Under the pieces are notes generated by a model. That model saw only the letters and a program-made list of their open reading frames with translations, did no database searches and was not told the DNA's origin. DNA of 9,262 bases, taken from positions 1 through 9,262 of the forward strand of contig JAEWCA010000300.1 of NCBI GenBank assembly GCA_023390875.1, in the 5' to 3' direction. The translations under genes and the position numbers were made by a program. Each line of letters opens with the position of its first letter. Position 1 is the first letter of the stretch. This DNA comes from Actinomycetes bacterium (GTDB lineage: Bacteria; Actinomycetota; Actinomycetes; Actinomycetales; Cellulomonadaceae). This document shows positions 1 through 7,123 of the stretch, piece after piece.

Positions 1-1
1 G

Positions 2-400
2 ATCGACGTCGTCCGCTACGTCCGCGCGCTCGAGGAGGCCGTCATCCGCACGTGCGCCGACCTCGGCCTGCAGGCCGAGCGCGTCGACGGACGCAGCGGC
101 GTGTGGTTCGCGGCCGACGCGCCTGACGACCCGCGCGGCCGGCGTGCGCGCAAGGTCGCGGCCATCGGCGTGCGCGTCTCCCGGGCCGTCACGATGCACG
201 GGTTCGCACTCAACTGCGACCCCGACCTGTCGGCGTTCGACCGCATCGTGCCGTGCGGCATCGACGACGCCGACGTGACGTCGCTGACGGTCGAGACGGG
301 GCGGCACGTGACGATCGCGGAGGTCACGCCCCTGGTCCGCGGCCACCTCGTCGACGTCCTCGCGCCCTTGCTCGCCGCGGGCGACGCCGCCCTCGTCTGA
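2..400 (+). CDS. lipB: Octanoyltransferase LipB, 3' part (5' end outside the window)
   Basis: LipB moves octanoyl groups from octanoyl-acyl carrier protein to the lipoyl domains of the 2-oxoacid dehydrogenases and the glycine cleavage H protein, in the cytoplasm. It is the first step of de novo lipoate synthesis. The reading frame is open from base 2 to a TGA at 398-400 and gives 132 residues, so roughly 90-100 N-terminal residues of a usual 210-230 residue protein are missing. The family hallmarks are visible. The catalytic lysine lies in [10 protein letters not shown] (codon 152-154), followed by the conserved TMHGFALN segment, and the catalytic cysteine lies in IVPCGI (codon 254-256), followed by VTSL. 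An internal ATG at 101 is not the true start, because homologous sequence continues upstream of it. The gene ends 10 bases from the convergent flavodoxin gene. lipA lies further on in the same direction. Confidence 0.95.
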   Translation: MDVVRYVRALEEAVIRTCADLGLQAERVDGRSGVWFAADAPDDPRGRRARKVAAIGVRVSRAVTMHGFALNCDPDLSAFDRIVPCGIDDADVTSLTVETGRHVTIAEVTPLVRGHLVDVLAPLLAAGDAALV

Positions 401-416
401 CGCGCGACCGTCAGAC
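395..416. terminator. Possible bidirectional hairpin between convergent lipB and flavodoxin genes
   Basis: A perfect 7-bp inverted repeat, GTCTGAC (395-401) and GTCAGAC (410-416), flanks an 8-base loop. It contains the TGA stop of lipB (398-400) and the stop of the minus-strand gene (413-411). No U-tract follows on either strand. The position between two convergent genes fits a weak shared terminator, but the stem is short. Confidence 0.35.
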
Positions 417-914
417 CGTCGCCGGGGGTCGGCTGAGCTCCTCCGCCACGGTCACGGCCCACGCCCGGACCTCGTCCCAGTCGCGGAAGTCACCGGTCTG
501 CGCGCCCGTCAGGGCGACCAGGGCCCGCTCGCTGAGGCCCAGCTCGGACCGCTCCAGCCGCCCGACGAAGCACTTGGGCTGCTCGACACCCGCGTGCCCC
601 GCGACGACGTCGACGTCGTCCGGGACCGTGGGCGGCAGCGGCGGGTCACCCACCGGGCCCGACCAGAACAGCCACACCGGCATGGACCGCAGGTGCGCAC
701 CCTGCCGTTCCACGAGGTCCCGCATCGCGACCGCGAGCCGACCCACGTACACCGCCGAGCCCAGCACCACGGCGTCGTAGCCGTGCACCTGCTCGACGTC
801 GTCCGGGTCGACCTCGTCGACCGTGTGCCCCGCTCCGCGCAGCACCGCGGCCACCTCGGCACCGATCTCGCGCGTCGCTCCGTGTCGCGACGCCACCGTC
901 ACCAGCACGCGCAT
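411..914 (-). CDS. Flavodoxin-domain protein (HemG-like protoporphyrinogen oxidase family)
   Basis: The 167-residue product looks like a small soluble flavodoxin that binds FMN. The N-terminus VLVTVASRHGATREI carries the phosphate-binding loop pattern of flavodoxins, with the S-x-x-G-x-T type segment at residues 9-14. DAVVLGSAVYVGR (about residues 47-59) fits the second loop next to the flavin. The C-terminal part, with LTGAQTGDFRDWDEVRAWA, resembles the menaquinone-dependent protoporphyrinogen oxidase (HemG-like) branch. That supports the family but not the substrate, so I leave the symbol empty. The ATG at 914-912 has a very strong ribosome binding site, AAGGAGGGGG on the minus strand, about six bases upstream, which fixes the start. 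The gene sits between lipB and lipA, convergent with the first and divergent from the second, so it is probably transcribed on its own. A general redox or universal-stress role is an alternative. Confidence 0.8.
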   Translation of the reverse strand: MRVLVTVASRHGATREIGAEVAAVLRGAGHTVDEVDPDDVEQVHGYDAVVLGSAVYVGRLAVAMRDLVERQGAHLRSMPVWLFWSGPVGDPPLPPTVPDDVDVVAGHAGVEQPKCFVGRLERSELGLSERALVALTGAQTGDFRDWDEVRAWAVTVAEELSRPPATV

Positions 915-1038
915 GGTCGTCCCCCTCCTTCGTCGTCCGATCTCCTCACGCTTCCCCCCGGACGTGCCGTGCGCACGGGACGGAGGTCCCGACTCTGTGA
1001 CGTGCGACTCCCGGACGTCCGTGGCGGGAGCGCCGGGT

Positions 1039-1054
1039 TACGCTGACCGACGTG
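1039..1054 (+). promoter_or_regulatory. Putative leaderless promoter of lipA
   Basis: TACGCT at 1039-1044 fits the actinobacterial -10 pattern TANNNT and ends seven bases before the GTG start at 1052. No Shine-Dalgarno sequence lies between them. Transcription would therefore start at or next to the GTG. I see no good -35 box. Confidence 0.5.
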
Positions 1055-2053
1055 ACGATCGCCCCCGAGGGACGCCGGATGCTGCGCGTCGAGGCCCGCA
1101 ACGCCGAGACGCCGATCGAGAAGAAGCCGGAGTGGATCCGCACACGCGCGACCATGGGCCCCGAGTACTCGGAGCTCAAGGGCCTCGTGAAGCGTGAAGG
1201 CCTGCACACCGTGTGCGAGGAAGCCGGCTGCCCCAACATCTTCGAGTGCTGGGAGGACCGCGAGGCGACGTTCCTCATCGGCGGCGACCAGTGCACGCGG
1301 CGCTGCGACTTCTGCCAGATCGACACGGGCAAGCCGGCCGACTTCGACGCCGACGAGCCGCGTCGCGTCGCGGCGTCGGTCCAGGCGATGGGGCTCAAGT
1401 ACGCGACGGTCACGGGCGTCGCGCGCGACGACCTGGCCGACGGCGGCGCATGGCTCTACGCCGAGACGGTCCGCCAGATCCACGACGTCAACCCCGGCAC
1501 CGGCGTCGAGCTGCTCATCCCCGACTTCAACGCGGTGCCCGAGCTGCTCGACGAGGTCTTCTCGTCGCGGCCCGAGGTGCTCGCGCACAACCTCGAGACC
1601 GTCCCCCGCATCTTCAAGACGATCCGCCCGGGCTTCCGCTACGAGCGGTCGCTGTCCGTGCTGACCCGCGCCCGCGAGCAGGGGCTGGTGACCAAGTCGA
1701 ACCTCATCCTCGGGATGGGCGAGACCATCGACGAGGCCAAGGAGGCGCTCGCCGACCTGCACGAGGCCGGCTGCGACCTCGTGACGATCACGCAGTACCT
1801 GCGACCGTCCGTCCGGCACCACCCCGTGTCCCGCTGGGTTCGGCCCGAGGAGTTCGTCGAGCTGTCAGCCGAGGCCCAGCGGCTCGGCTTCCTCGGCGTG
1901 ATGTCGGGGCCGCTCGTGCGCTCGTCGTACCGCGCCGGACGGCTGTGGGGCCAGGCCATGCGCCGCCGCGGCCTGCCGATCCCCGAGGCGCTCGCCCACC
2001 TCGGCGAGCCGACCACGTCCCGCCAGGAGGCGGCCAGCCTCCTCGCGCGCTGA
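1052..2053 (+). CDS. lipA: Lipoyl synthase LipA (radical SAM)
   Basis: LipA inserts two sulfur atoms into octanoylated lipoyl domains, the step after LipB, using S-adenosylmethionine and two [4Fe-4S] clusters. The 333-residue product shows both cluster sites. The auxiliary site is C55, C60 and C66 (in [13 protein letters not shown]). The radical SAM CxxxCxxC motif is C81, C85 and C88 (in QCTRRCDFC). The conserved RSSY serine motif lies at residues 290-293 near the C-terminus. [13 protein letters not shown] and [12 protein letters not shown] are further LipA signatures. The GTG at 1052 was chosen because the first residues ([17 protein letters not shown]) match the usual actinobacterial N-terminus. 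There is no ribosome binding site and a -10-like box sits just upstream, so translation is probably leaderless. The C-terminal tail after the RSSY motif is somewhat longer than in mycobacterial LipA as I remember it. Confidence 0.97.
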   Translation: MTIAPEGRRMLRVEARNAETPIEKKPEWIRTRATMGPEYSELKGLVKREGLHTVCEEAGCPNIFECWEDREATFLIGGDQCTRRCDFCQIDTGKPADFDADEPRRVAASVQAMGLKYATVTGVARDDLADGGAWLYAETVRQIHDVNPGTGVELLIPDFNAVPELLDEVFSSRPEVLAHNLETVPRIFKTIRPGFRYERSLSVLTRAREQGLVTKSNLILGMGETIDEAKEALADLHEAGCDLVTITQYLRPSVRHHPVSRWVRPEEFVELSAEAQRLGFLGVMSGPLVRSSYRAGRLWGQAMRRRGLPIPEALAHLGEPTTSRQEAASLLAR

Positions 2054-2088
2054 CGGCCCCTGCGCACTCGGTAGACTTCCGGCTCATG
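2050..2088 (+). promoter_or_regulatory. Putative leaderless promoter of the DUF4191 gene
   Basis: TAGACT at 2072-2077 fits a -10 box and ends eight bases before the ATG at 2086. CTGACG at 2050-2055 matches TTGACA at four of six bases with a 16-base spacer, and it overlaps the lipA stop codon (2051-2053). No Shine-Dalgarno sequence precedes the ATG. The gene may be transcribed separately from lipA despite the 32-base gap. Confidence 0.55.
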
Positions 2089-2805
2089 GCCCGTGACACG
2101 TCTGCGTCCGCCGGAGCGCCCGCCGGCAAGGTGAAGAAGACCCGCTGGTACCACCAGGTGTGGCAGGCGTACCAGATGACCCGCCGGAACGACCCGGCAG
2201 TCACGTGGATCGTGCTGGCGGCCTTCTTCGGCATCGTCGTGGTGGGCCTGATCATCGGTCTGCTCATCGGTCACTGGCTGTACGTGCTGCTGCTCAGCCT
2301 GCCGTTCGCGTTCCTCGGCTCGCTGTTCCTGCTGGCCCGTCGCGCCGAGACGGCCGCGTACACGCAGATCGAGGGCCAGCCCGGTGCGTCGCGCGCCGCC
2401 CTCGGCACGATCCGCCGCGGCTGGACGTTCTCCGAGGAGCCCGTAGCGGTCGACCCCCGCACGCAGGACCTCGTCTTCCGCGGCGTGGGCCGCCCGGGTG
2501 TCGTGCTCATCGGCGAGGGGCCCGCCCCCCGGATCGGCAGGCTGCTCGAGCAGGAGCGCAAGCGCACCGCGCGCGTCATCTCGGGCGCCCCCATCACGCT
2601 CATCCAGGTCGGCGACGGCGAGGGCCAGGTGGCCCTGCGCAAGCTCCCCCGCGCCGTGCAGAAGCTCAAGCCGCAGCTGACCAAGCAGGAGGTCGCCGAG
2701 GTCAGCAAGCGGCTGACCGCGCTCGGCGGGGTCCGGCTGCCGGTCCCGAAGGGCGTCGACCCGATGCGTGCCCGTCCCGACCGCAAGGGCATGCGCGGCC
2801 GCTGA
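2086..2805 (+). CDS. DUF4191-type membrane protein, function unknown
   Basis: This 239-residue protein matches the layout I know for DUF4191 proteins, which usually follow lipA in Actinobacteria and have no established function. A short basic N-terminus (KVKKTRWYHQVWQAYQMTRRNDP, residues 15-37, given here as an outline only) precedes two hydrophobic helices at about residues 40-62 and 64-84. These end in the positive LARR segment, so both termini are probably cytoplasmic. The rest (85-239) is a soluble domain with FRGVGRPGVVLIGEG (about residues 128-142) and a lysine/arginine-rich C-terminus. The ATG at 2086 is favoured by a -10 box eight bases upstream and by the absence of any ribosome binding site, which suggests a leaderless message. 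The family call is from memory of the sequence pattern. Nothing here points to a lipoate-related reaction beyond the gene position. Confidence 0.82.
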   Translation: MARDTSASAGAPAGKVKKTRWYHQVWQAYQMTRRNDPAVTWIVLAAFFGIVVVGLIIGLLIGHWLYVLLLSLPFAFLGSLFLLARRAETAAYTQIEGQPGASRAALGTIRRGWTFSEEPVAVDPRTQDLVFRGVGRPGVVLIGEGPAPRIGRLLEQERKRTARVISGAPITLIQVGDGEGQVALRKLPRAVQKLKPQLTKQEVAEVSKRLTALGGVRLPVPKGVDPMRARPDRKGMRGR

Positions 2806-2830
2806 CCCCCTGGCCTCCACCCGCTACGGT
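2802..2830 (+). promoter_or_regulatory. Putative promoter of the methyltransferase gene
   Basis: CTGACC (2802-2807) and TACGGT (2825-2830) form a -35/-10 pair with a 17-base spacer. The -35 box overlaps the TGA stop of the upstream gene (2803-2805). Transcription would start near 2837, leaving about 30 bases of leader before the GTG at 2869. Confidence 0.45.
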
Positions 2831-2868
2831 GTCCGACGACACGACACCGACCGGCATGGGGGCACGAG

Positions 2869-3477
2869 GTGGCGGACGACCGCTGGAACCACAACACGCA
2901 CTACCACCGTCTGGCGCTGCGCTGGGCGCCGACGGCGCGCTCGGCGCTCGACGTCGGCTGCGGCGAGGGTCATCTGACGCGCGAGCTGCACGCCGCGGGC
3001 ACGCCGCGGGTGACCGGGCTGGACGCCGACGCCGCGCAGGTGGACCGTGCGCGCGACGAGGCACGCGCCCTCGGCGTCGGTGAGCCCGCGCTGCGCTACG
3101 TCGTGGGCGACGTGCTCGACACCGTCACGGACGAGCAGTTCGACCTCGTCACCTGCTACGCGACGCTGCACCATCTCGATCTCGACGCGGGCCTGCGACG
3201 GCTGCGTGACCTCACGGCCCCCGGCGGCCACCTGGTCGTCGTCGGGCTCGCGGGCGTGCGGACCCCGTCGGACGTCGCGCTCAGCGCCGCCGCCGTCCCT
3301 GTCGCCGCCGTCGTCGACCGGACGCGCGGCGTCTGGGACCACGGCGCGCCCGTGACGGACCCCTCGCACGGCTACGGCGACGTGCGGCGGCTCGCGCGCG
3401 ACGTCCTTCCCGGGGTGCGCTGGCGACGGCACCTGTACTGGCGGTACAGCCTGGTGTGGACGGCGCCCCGCGGGTGA
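2869..3477 (+). CDS. Class I SAM-dependent methyltransferase
   Basis: The 202-residue product is a small cytosolic class I methyltransferase. Motif I is ALDVGCGEG at residues 26-34. The acidic residue after strand 2 is D52 in VTGLDAD. GDVLD followed by FDLVTCYATLHHL marks strand 4, and LTAPGGHLVVVGL marks motif III. The N-terminus (DRWNHNTHYH) is typical of a group of actinobacterial methyltransferases whose substrate is unknown to me, so no substrate is proposed. The GTG at 2869 is preferred because it starts just before that conserved segment and a GGGGG run lies about six bases before it. The ATG at 2856 is out of frame. The stop lies 17 bases from the stop of the convergent RDD gene. The function is probably modification of a small molecule, but this is not supported by anything more than the fold. 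Confidence 0.88.
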   Translation: MADDRWNHNTHYHRLALRWAPTARSALDVGCGEGHLTRELHAAGTPRVTGLDADAAQVDRARDEARALGVGEPALRYVVGDVLDTVTDEQFDLVTCYATLHHLDLDAGLRRLRDLTAPGGHLVVVGLAGVRTPSDVALSAAAVPVAAVVDRTRGVWDHGAPVTDPSHGYGDVRRLARDVLPGVRWRRHLYWRYSLVWTAPRG

Positions 3478-3494
3478 CGGCGCGCGTCGGGCAC

Positions 3495-3989
3495 TCAGCG
3501 ACGGACGATCGCGGTGCCGGCGACGCGGTCGTGCAGGCCGCGGCCGTCGCCGTCCCACACCACCGCGGGCACGACGAGGCACAGCAGCACGGTGCGCACG
3601 AGCGCCCCCAGCAGGTGCGGCGGTCCCGCCGGTGCGTCCGCGGCGGGCGGCACGACGACCCGGCGCACGTGCAGGCCGACGATGCGGTGGCCGAGCGTGT
3701 TGCCGACGGTGCCGACGAGCAGGACGTTCTCGAGCGCGAAGATGCCGAGCGTCGCCATCGGGTCGCCCTTCGACAGGAAGAACCCGGACGCGCCGGCCGC
3801 GGGGAAGAACGCCGCCGAGATGGCGAGGCAGGCCACCCAGTCGATCGCCAGCGCCGCGACCCGGCGCCCCAGCCGCGCGAGCGACCCCGGACCGTCCGGC
3901 GGCAGGCCGAGCCGTGCTCCCCGGTGCGTCCCGCCCGTCGACGGCGCCGAACCCTCGAGCCACGACCCCATCTCGTCCCGTGATGTCAC
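3495..3989 (-). CDS. RDD-family membrane protein
   Basis: The 164-residue product belongs to the RDD family of small membrane proteins. The signature is visible in LARLGRRVAALAIDW (residues 37-51), in GNTLGHRIVGLHV (about 96-108) and in the C-terminal WDGDGRGLHDRVAGT. Three hydrophobic stretches at about residues 44-62, 78-95 and 127-143 fit the usual membrane topology. The first 36 residues are polar and glycine/proline-rich. I chose the GTG at 3989-3987 because a -10-like TACCCT ends six bases before it and no ribosome binding site is present. An in-frame ATG six codons later is the alternative. It is divergent from glnA, and in actinobacteria RDD genes often lie next to glnA, which supports the call. 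Transport or membrane-stress roles have been proposed for the family, but no role can be read from this sequence. Confidence 0.85.
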   Translation of the reverse strand: MTSRDEMGSWLEGSAPSTGGTHRGARLGLPPDGPGSLARLGRRVAALAIDWVACLAISAAFFPAAGASGFFLSKGDPMATLGIFALENVLLVGTVGNTLGHRIVGLHVRRVVVPPAADAPAGPPHLLGALVRTVLLCLVVPAVVWDGDGRGLHDRVAGTAIVRR

Positions 3990-4001
3990 GCCTCAAGGGT
4001 A
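3987..4001 (-). promoter_or_regulatory. Putative leaderless promoter of the RDD gene
   Basis: On the minus strand TACCCT (4001-3996) ends six bases before the GTG start (3989-3987), the same spacing seen at other leaderless candidates in the window. No Shine-Dalgarno sequence lies between the two. Confidence 0.45.
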
Positions 4002-4066
4002 GGTCGCCCCCAGGACCCGGACGTCCGCCCAGGAGTTCGCACGATCGTTACACCACCCACGTCCCC

Positions 4067-4104
4067 GTAACACCGTGGAAACAATCGGTACACGGCAGAG
4101 AAAC
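4067..4104 (+). promoter_or_regulatory. Candidate GlnR operator upstream of glnA
   Basis: Four five-base boxes lie at exact 11-base intervals: GTAAC (4067-4071), GAAAC (4078-4082), TACAC (4089-4093) and GAAAC (4100-4104). This matches the actinobacterial GlnR pattern of alternating GTNAC and GAAAC boxes with six-base spacers. Only the third box is degenerate. GlnR is the OmpR-type nitrogen regulator, known to control glnA in Streptomyces. The -10 box of glnA lies ten bases downstream. No glnR gene is in the window. Confidence 0.7.
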
Positions 4105-4114
4105 CGGGCCGTCC

Positions 4115-4120
4115 TAGCGT
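4115..4120 (+). promoter_or_regulatory. Putative -10 box of glnA
   Basis: TAGCGT fits TANNNT and would give a start near 4127 and a leader of about 37 bases. No convincing -35 box is present at the right distance, which would fit an activator-dependent promoter using the GlnR-type boxes just upstream. Confidence 0.45.
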
Positions 4121-4163
4121 CGCCTGTGCCCGCCCCAGGGCAAACCCAACCGAGGAGCAGCGG

Positions 4164-5588
4164 ATGTTCAGCAAGCCAGAGGAAGTCCTGGCCTTCATCA
4201 AGAGCGAAGACGTCAAGTTCATCGACGTGCGGTTCTGCGACCTGCCCGGCGTGATGCAGCACTTCAACGTGCCCGCCGCATCGGTCGACGAGGCGTTCTT
4301 CACCGAGGGCCAGATGTTCGACGGCTCGTCGATCCGTGGCTTCCAGGCGATCCACGAGTCCGACATGAAGCTGATCCCGGACGTGTCGACGGCGTACGTC
4401 GACCCGTTCCGCGCGGAGAAGACGCTCAACATCAACTTCCACATCGTCGACCCGTACACCGACGAGCCCTACAGCCGCGACCCCCGTCAGGTCGCCGCGA
4501 AGGCCGAGGCGTACCTGCGGTCGACCGGCATCGCGGACACGGCGTTCTTCGCCCCCGAGGCCGAGTTCTACATCTTCGACGACGTGCGCTTCGAGACGAA
4601 GCAGAACGCGTCGTACTACTACATCGACTCCATCGAGGCCGCCTGGAACACAGGCCGCGTCGAGGAGGGTGGCAACCTCGGCCACAAGACGCCCTACAAG
4701 GGCGGCTACTTCCCCGTCCCGCCGGTGGACCACTTCGCCGACCTGCGCGACCAGATCTCGCTGCAGCTCGACGCCCTCGGCCTCGAGGTCGAGCGCGCCC
4801 ACCACGAGGTCGGCACCGCCGGCCAGGCGGAGATCAACTACCGCTTCGACACGCTCGCCAAGTCGGCCGACAAGGTGCAGCTGTTCAAGTACGTCGTGAA
4901 GAACGTCGCGCACGCCGCCGGCAAGACCGCGACGTTCATGCCGAAGCCGCTCTTCGGCGACAACGGCTCGGGCATGCACGTGCACCAGTCCCTGTGGAAG
5001 GACGGCCAGCCGCTGTTCTTCGACGAGAAGGGCTACGGCGGCCTGTCCGACACGGCCCGCTGGTACATCGGCGGCCTGCTCAAGCACGCGCCGTCGCTGC
5101 TCGCGTTCACGAACCCGACGGTGAACTCCTACCACCGCCTGGTCCCCGGCTTCGAGGCCCCGGTCAACCTGGTCTACTCGGCCCGCAACCGCTCCGCGTG
5201 CATCCGCATCCCGGTCACCGGTTCGAACCCGAAGGCCAAGCGCATCGAGTTCCGCGTGCCGGACCCGTCGTCGAACCCGTACCTCGCGTTCGCGGCCATG
5301 CTCATGGCCGGCCTCGACGGCATCCAGAACCGCATCGAGCCGCCGGAGCCGGTCGACAAGGACCTCTACGAGCTGCCGCCCGAGGAGCACGCCCTCATCC
5401 AGCAGGTCCCGGGCTCCCTCTCCGAGGTGCTCGACAACCTCGAGGCCGACCACGACTTCCTCACCGCGGGGAACGTCTTCACGCCGGACCTCATCGCCAC
5501 GTGGATCGACTACAAGCGCTCCGCCGAGGTCGACCCGATCCGTCTGCGGCCGCACCCGCACGAGTTCGAGCTCTACTTCGACGTCTGA
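4164..5588 (+). CDS. glnA: Glutamine synthetase, type I
   Basis: GlnA joins ammonium to glutamate with ATP and is the main ammonium-assimilation enzyme. It acts as a cytoplasmic dodecamer. The 474-residue product has the normal type I length. It shows [10 protein letters not shown] near residue 51 (the loop that contributes to the neighbouring active site), the metal-binding glutamates in PEAEFYIFD (about 132-134), [12 protein letters not shown], and the substrate-binding NRSACIRIP segment. Y402 in [10 protein letters not shown] matches the tyrosine that GlnE adenylylates, so activity is probably also controlled by adenylylation (type I-beta). The ATG at 4164 is fixed by GAGGAG at 4152-4157. 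The gene has its own upstream control region with GlnR-type boxes and two hairpins after the stop, so it is probably monocistronic. Confidence 0.98.
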   Translation: MFSKPEEVLAFIKSEDVKFIDVRFCDLPGVMQHFNVPAASVDEAFFTEGQMFDGSSIRGFQAIHESDMKLIPDVSTAYVDPFRAEKTLNINFHIVDPYTDEPYSRDPRQVAAKAEAYLRSTGIADTAFFAPEAEFYIFDDVRFETKQNASYYYIDSIEAAWNTGRVEEGGNLGHKTPYKGGYFPVPPVDHFADLRDQISLQLDALGLEVERAHHEVGTAGQAEINYRFDTLAKSADKVQLFKYVVKNVAHAAGKTATFMPKPLFGDNGSGMHVHQSLWKDGQPLFFDEKGYGGLSDTARWYIGGLLKHAPSLLAFTNPTVNSYHRLVPGFEAPVNLVYSARNRSACIRIPVTGSNPKAKRIEFRVPDPSSNPYLAFAAMLMAGLDGIQNRIEPPEPVDKDLYELPPEEHALIQQVPGSLSEVLDNLEADHDFLTAGNVFTPDLIATWIDYKRSAEVDPIRLRPHPHEFELYFDV

Positions 5589-5594
5589 TCGTCC

Positions 5595-5620
5595 CGGCCC
5601 CTGGCTGCTCCCAGGGGCCG
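5595..5620 (+). terminator. Hairpin directly after glnA
   Basis: A perfect 10-bp stem, CGGCCCCTGG (5595-5604) with CCAGGGGCCG (5611-5620), closes a six-base loop and starts six bases after the glnA stop. No T-run follows, as is common for actinobacterial terminators. Confidence 0.75.
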
Positions 5621-5633
5621 TGGACCTGCAGTG

Positions 5634-5672
5634 ACGGCACCCCCGTCGCCCTCGTGGCGGCGGGGGTGTCGT
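5634..5672 (+). terminator. Second, longer hairpin after glnA
   Basis: A 17-bp stem (5634-5650 with 5656-5672, two G-T wobble pairs) closes the five-base loop CTCGT. It stands 13 bases after the first hairpin, so the two form a tandem terminator. The sequence is nearly the same as the hairpin after the galactanase gene at 7009-7047. Confidence 0.75.
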
Positions 5673-5785
5673 GCGTCCTGGGTCGACCGCGCCACGGAAC
5701 TGTGATCGTTCTCAGTCAGTCGGCACAGTGAGCCCGCAGCGCATCAGGCGCGACCGATGTTCCTCCACCGCGATGCCGCCCGGTC

Positions 5786-5803
5786 TACTGTGAGCGTGCA
5801 CAG
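5786..5803 (+). promoter_or_regulatory. Galactanase promoter with LacI-type operator candidate
   Basis: TACTGT at 5786-5791 fits a -10 box. Overlapping it, CTGTGAGCGTGCACAG (5788-5803) is an imperfect palindrome with CTGTG and CACAG arms around a central CG, the usual layout of LacI-family operators. Its left half TGTGAGCG is identical to a lac operator half-site. A repressor bound here would block the promoter. No clear -35 box was seen, and the regulator is not in the window. Confidence 0.5.
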
Positions 5804-5869
5804 GGTCGCGTCGCCGATCCGGCACGTTCGGCCCTGCTCCACCCAGGACGACAATCAAGGGAGATTGCC

Positions 5870-6982
5870 GTGAACGTACGCAAGCGCATCACCGTCATGG
5901 GCGTCATCACCGCCCTGCTGACAGCACCAGCCGTGGCCCTCAGCATCGCCACCCCGGCCCAGGCGGCCAGCCTCACGATGCTCGGCGCCGACGTGTCGAG
6001 CCTGCAGCGCAGCCTCGACCTCGGCGTGAAGTACTACGACGCCACAGGCGCCCAGAAGAACCCGCTCGACATCCTCAAGGGCGCCGGCATGAACTACGTG
6101 CGGCTGCGGGTCTGGAACAACCCGGCGTCCGGCTACAACAACGCGAGCAAGGTCGCCGCGTACGCCAAGGAGGTCAAGTCGCGCGGCCTCAAGCTGCTCG
6201 TCGACCTGCACTACTCCGACACGTGGGCCGACCCCGGCAAGCAGGACAAGCCGGCGGCGTGGTCCAACCACACCATCACGCAGCTGCAGAAGGACGTGTA
6301 CGACTACACGTACTCGGTGTGCTCCACGCTCAAGGCGCAGGGCACGACGCCGGACAGCATCCAGATCGGCAACGAGATCAACGTCGGCATGCTCTGGAAC
6401 GAGGGCAAGGTCGTCAACAACAGCTTCACCAACCTGGGCCTGCTGCTCAAGTCCGGCTACAACGCGGTCAAGGCGTGCAGCTCGTCGACGCAGGTCATCA
6501 TCCACACGGCGAACTCCGACAGCGTCGACCACCTGAAGTGGTTCTACGACGGCATCAAGGCCCAGGGCGTCACGTGGGACGTCACGGGCCTGTCGTACTA
6601 CTGCTTCTGGCACGGCAACCTCGACGCGTTGTACTCGGCCGTGTCTACCGCCAAGAGCCGCTACGGCAAGCCGGTCGCCGTGGTGGAGACCGCCTACCCG
6701 TTCACCACCGCCGACGCCGACTCGCAGGCGAACAGCGGCAGCGGCACGTGCGAAGGGTTCGACAACAGCTGGACCAGCCAGGCGACGATGTTCACCTACA
6801 TCCAGAACACGGTGCGGAACGCGGGCGGGATCGGCGTCTTCTACTGGGAGCCGACCTGGACGGCCGTGAAAGGCAACGGCTGGGACCCCGCCAACATCAA
6901 CGGCACCGGGGACGGGTGGGACAACATGGCCGTCTTCGACTGGGGCGGCAAGGTGAATCCCGGGTTCCGGTGGGCGTCGTGA
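5870..6982 (+). CDS. Secreted GH53 endo-beta-1,4-galactanase
   Basis: The 370-residue product is a glycoside hydrolase family 53 enzyme, which cuts beta-1,4-galactan in type I arabinogalactan, a side chain of pectin. Residues 1-32 form a Sec signal peptide: basic VRKR, a hydrophobic core, and an AQA-A cleavage site after A32. The mature part is a single TIM-barrel catalytic domain. It starts with LGADVSSL, then has NYVRLRVWNNP and LLVDLHYSDTWADPGKQ. The acid/base is E169 in IQIGNEIN and the nucleophile is E273 in AVVETAYPF. The C-terminus GWDNMAVFDWGGKVNPG is typical. There is no carbohydrate-binding module or wall anchor, so it is probably released. The GTG at 5870 has AAGGGAG at 5857-5863. 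It is flanked by terminators and stands alone, with a LacI-type operator candidate on its promoter that suggests induction by galactan breakdown products. Confidence 0.95.
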   Translation: MNVRKRITVMGVITALLTAPAVALSIATPAQAASLTMLGADVSSLQRSLDLGVKYYDATGAQKNPLDILKGAGMNYVRLRVWNNPASGYNNASKVAAYAKEVKSRGLKLLVDLHYSDTWADPGKQDKPAAWSNHTITQLQKDVYDYTYSVCSTLKAQGTTPDSIQIGNEINVGMLWNEGKVVNNSFTNLGLLLKSGYNAVKACSSSTQVIIHTANSDSVDHLKWFYDGIKAQGVTWDVTGLSYYCFWHGNLDALYSAVSTAKSRYGKPVAVVETAYPFTTADADSQANSGSGTCEGFDNSWTSQATMFTYIQNTVRNAGGIGVFYWEPTWTAVKGNGWDPANINGTGDGWDNMAVFDWGGKVNPGFRWAS

Positions 6983-7008
6983 CGCACTCCTGACGACCTC
7001 CGCACGTC

Positions 7009-7047
7009 CGGCACCCCCGTCGAGCCCTCGTGCCGGCGGGGGTGCCG
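7009..7047 (+). terminator. Hairpin after the galactanase gene
   Basis: An 11-bp perfect stem, CGGCACCCCCG (7009-7019) with CGGGGGTGCCG (7037-7047), extends inward by three more pairs (one a T-G wobble) and ends 26 bases after the stop codon. It closely resembles the hairpin at 5634-5672. Confidence 0.75.
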
Positions 7048-7123
7048 CGCGTTCCCCACGCTCGTCGACCTCGCCGGGGTCCCGGCGACGCGACCTCGAC
7101 CGGTGGCGACGCGGGCATGGCCC

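Noticed and set aside
1213..2805. 530-residue plus-strand open frame running through lipA into the DUF4191 gene
   Set aside because: It is the DUF4191 frame extended upstream by chance openness through lipA. The true start is at 2086 with its own -10 box.
3993..5561. 522-residue open frame on the minus strand opposite glnA
   Set aside because: It mirrors the codon pattern of glnA, has no recognisable domain and is rich in the repeats expected from antisense of a high-GC gene.
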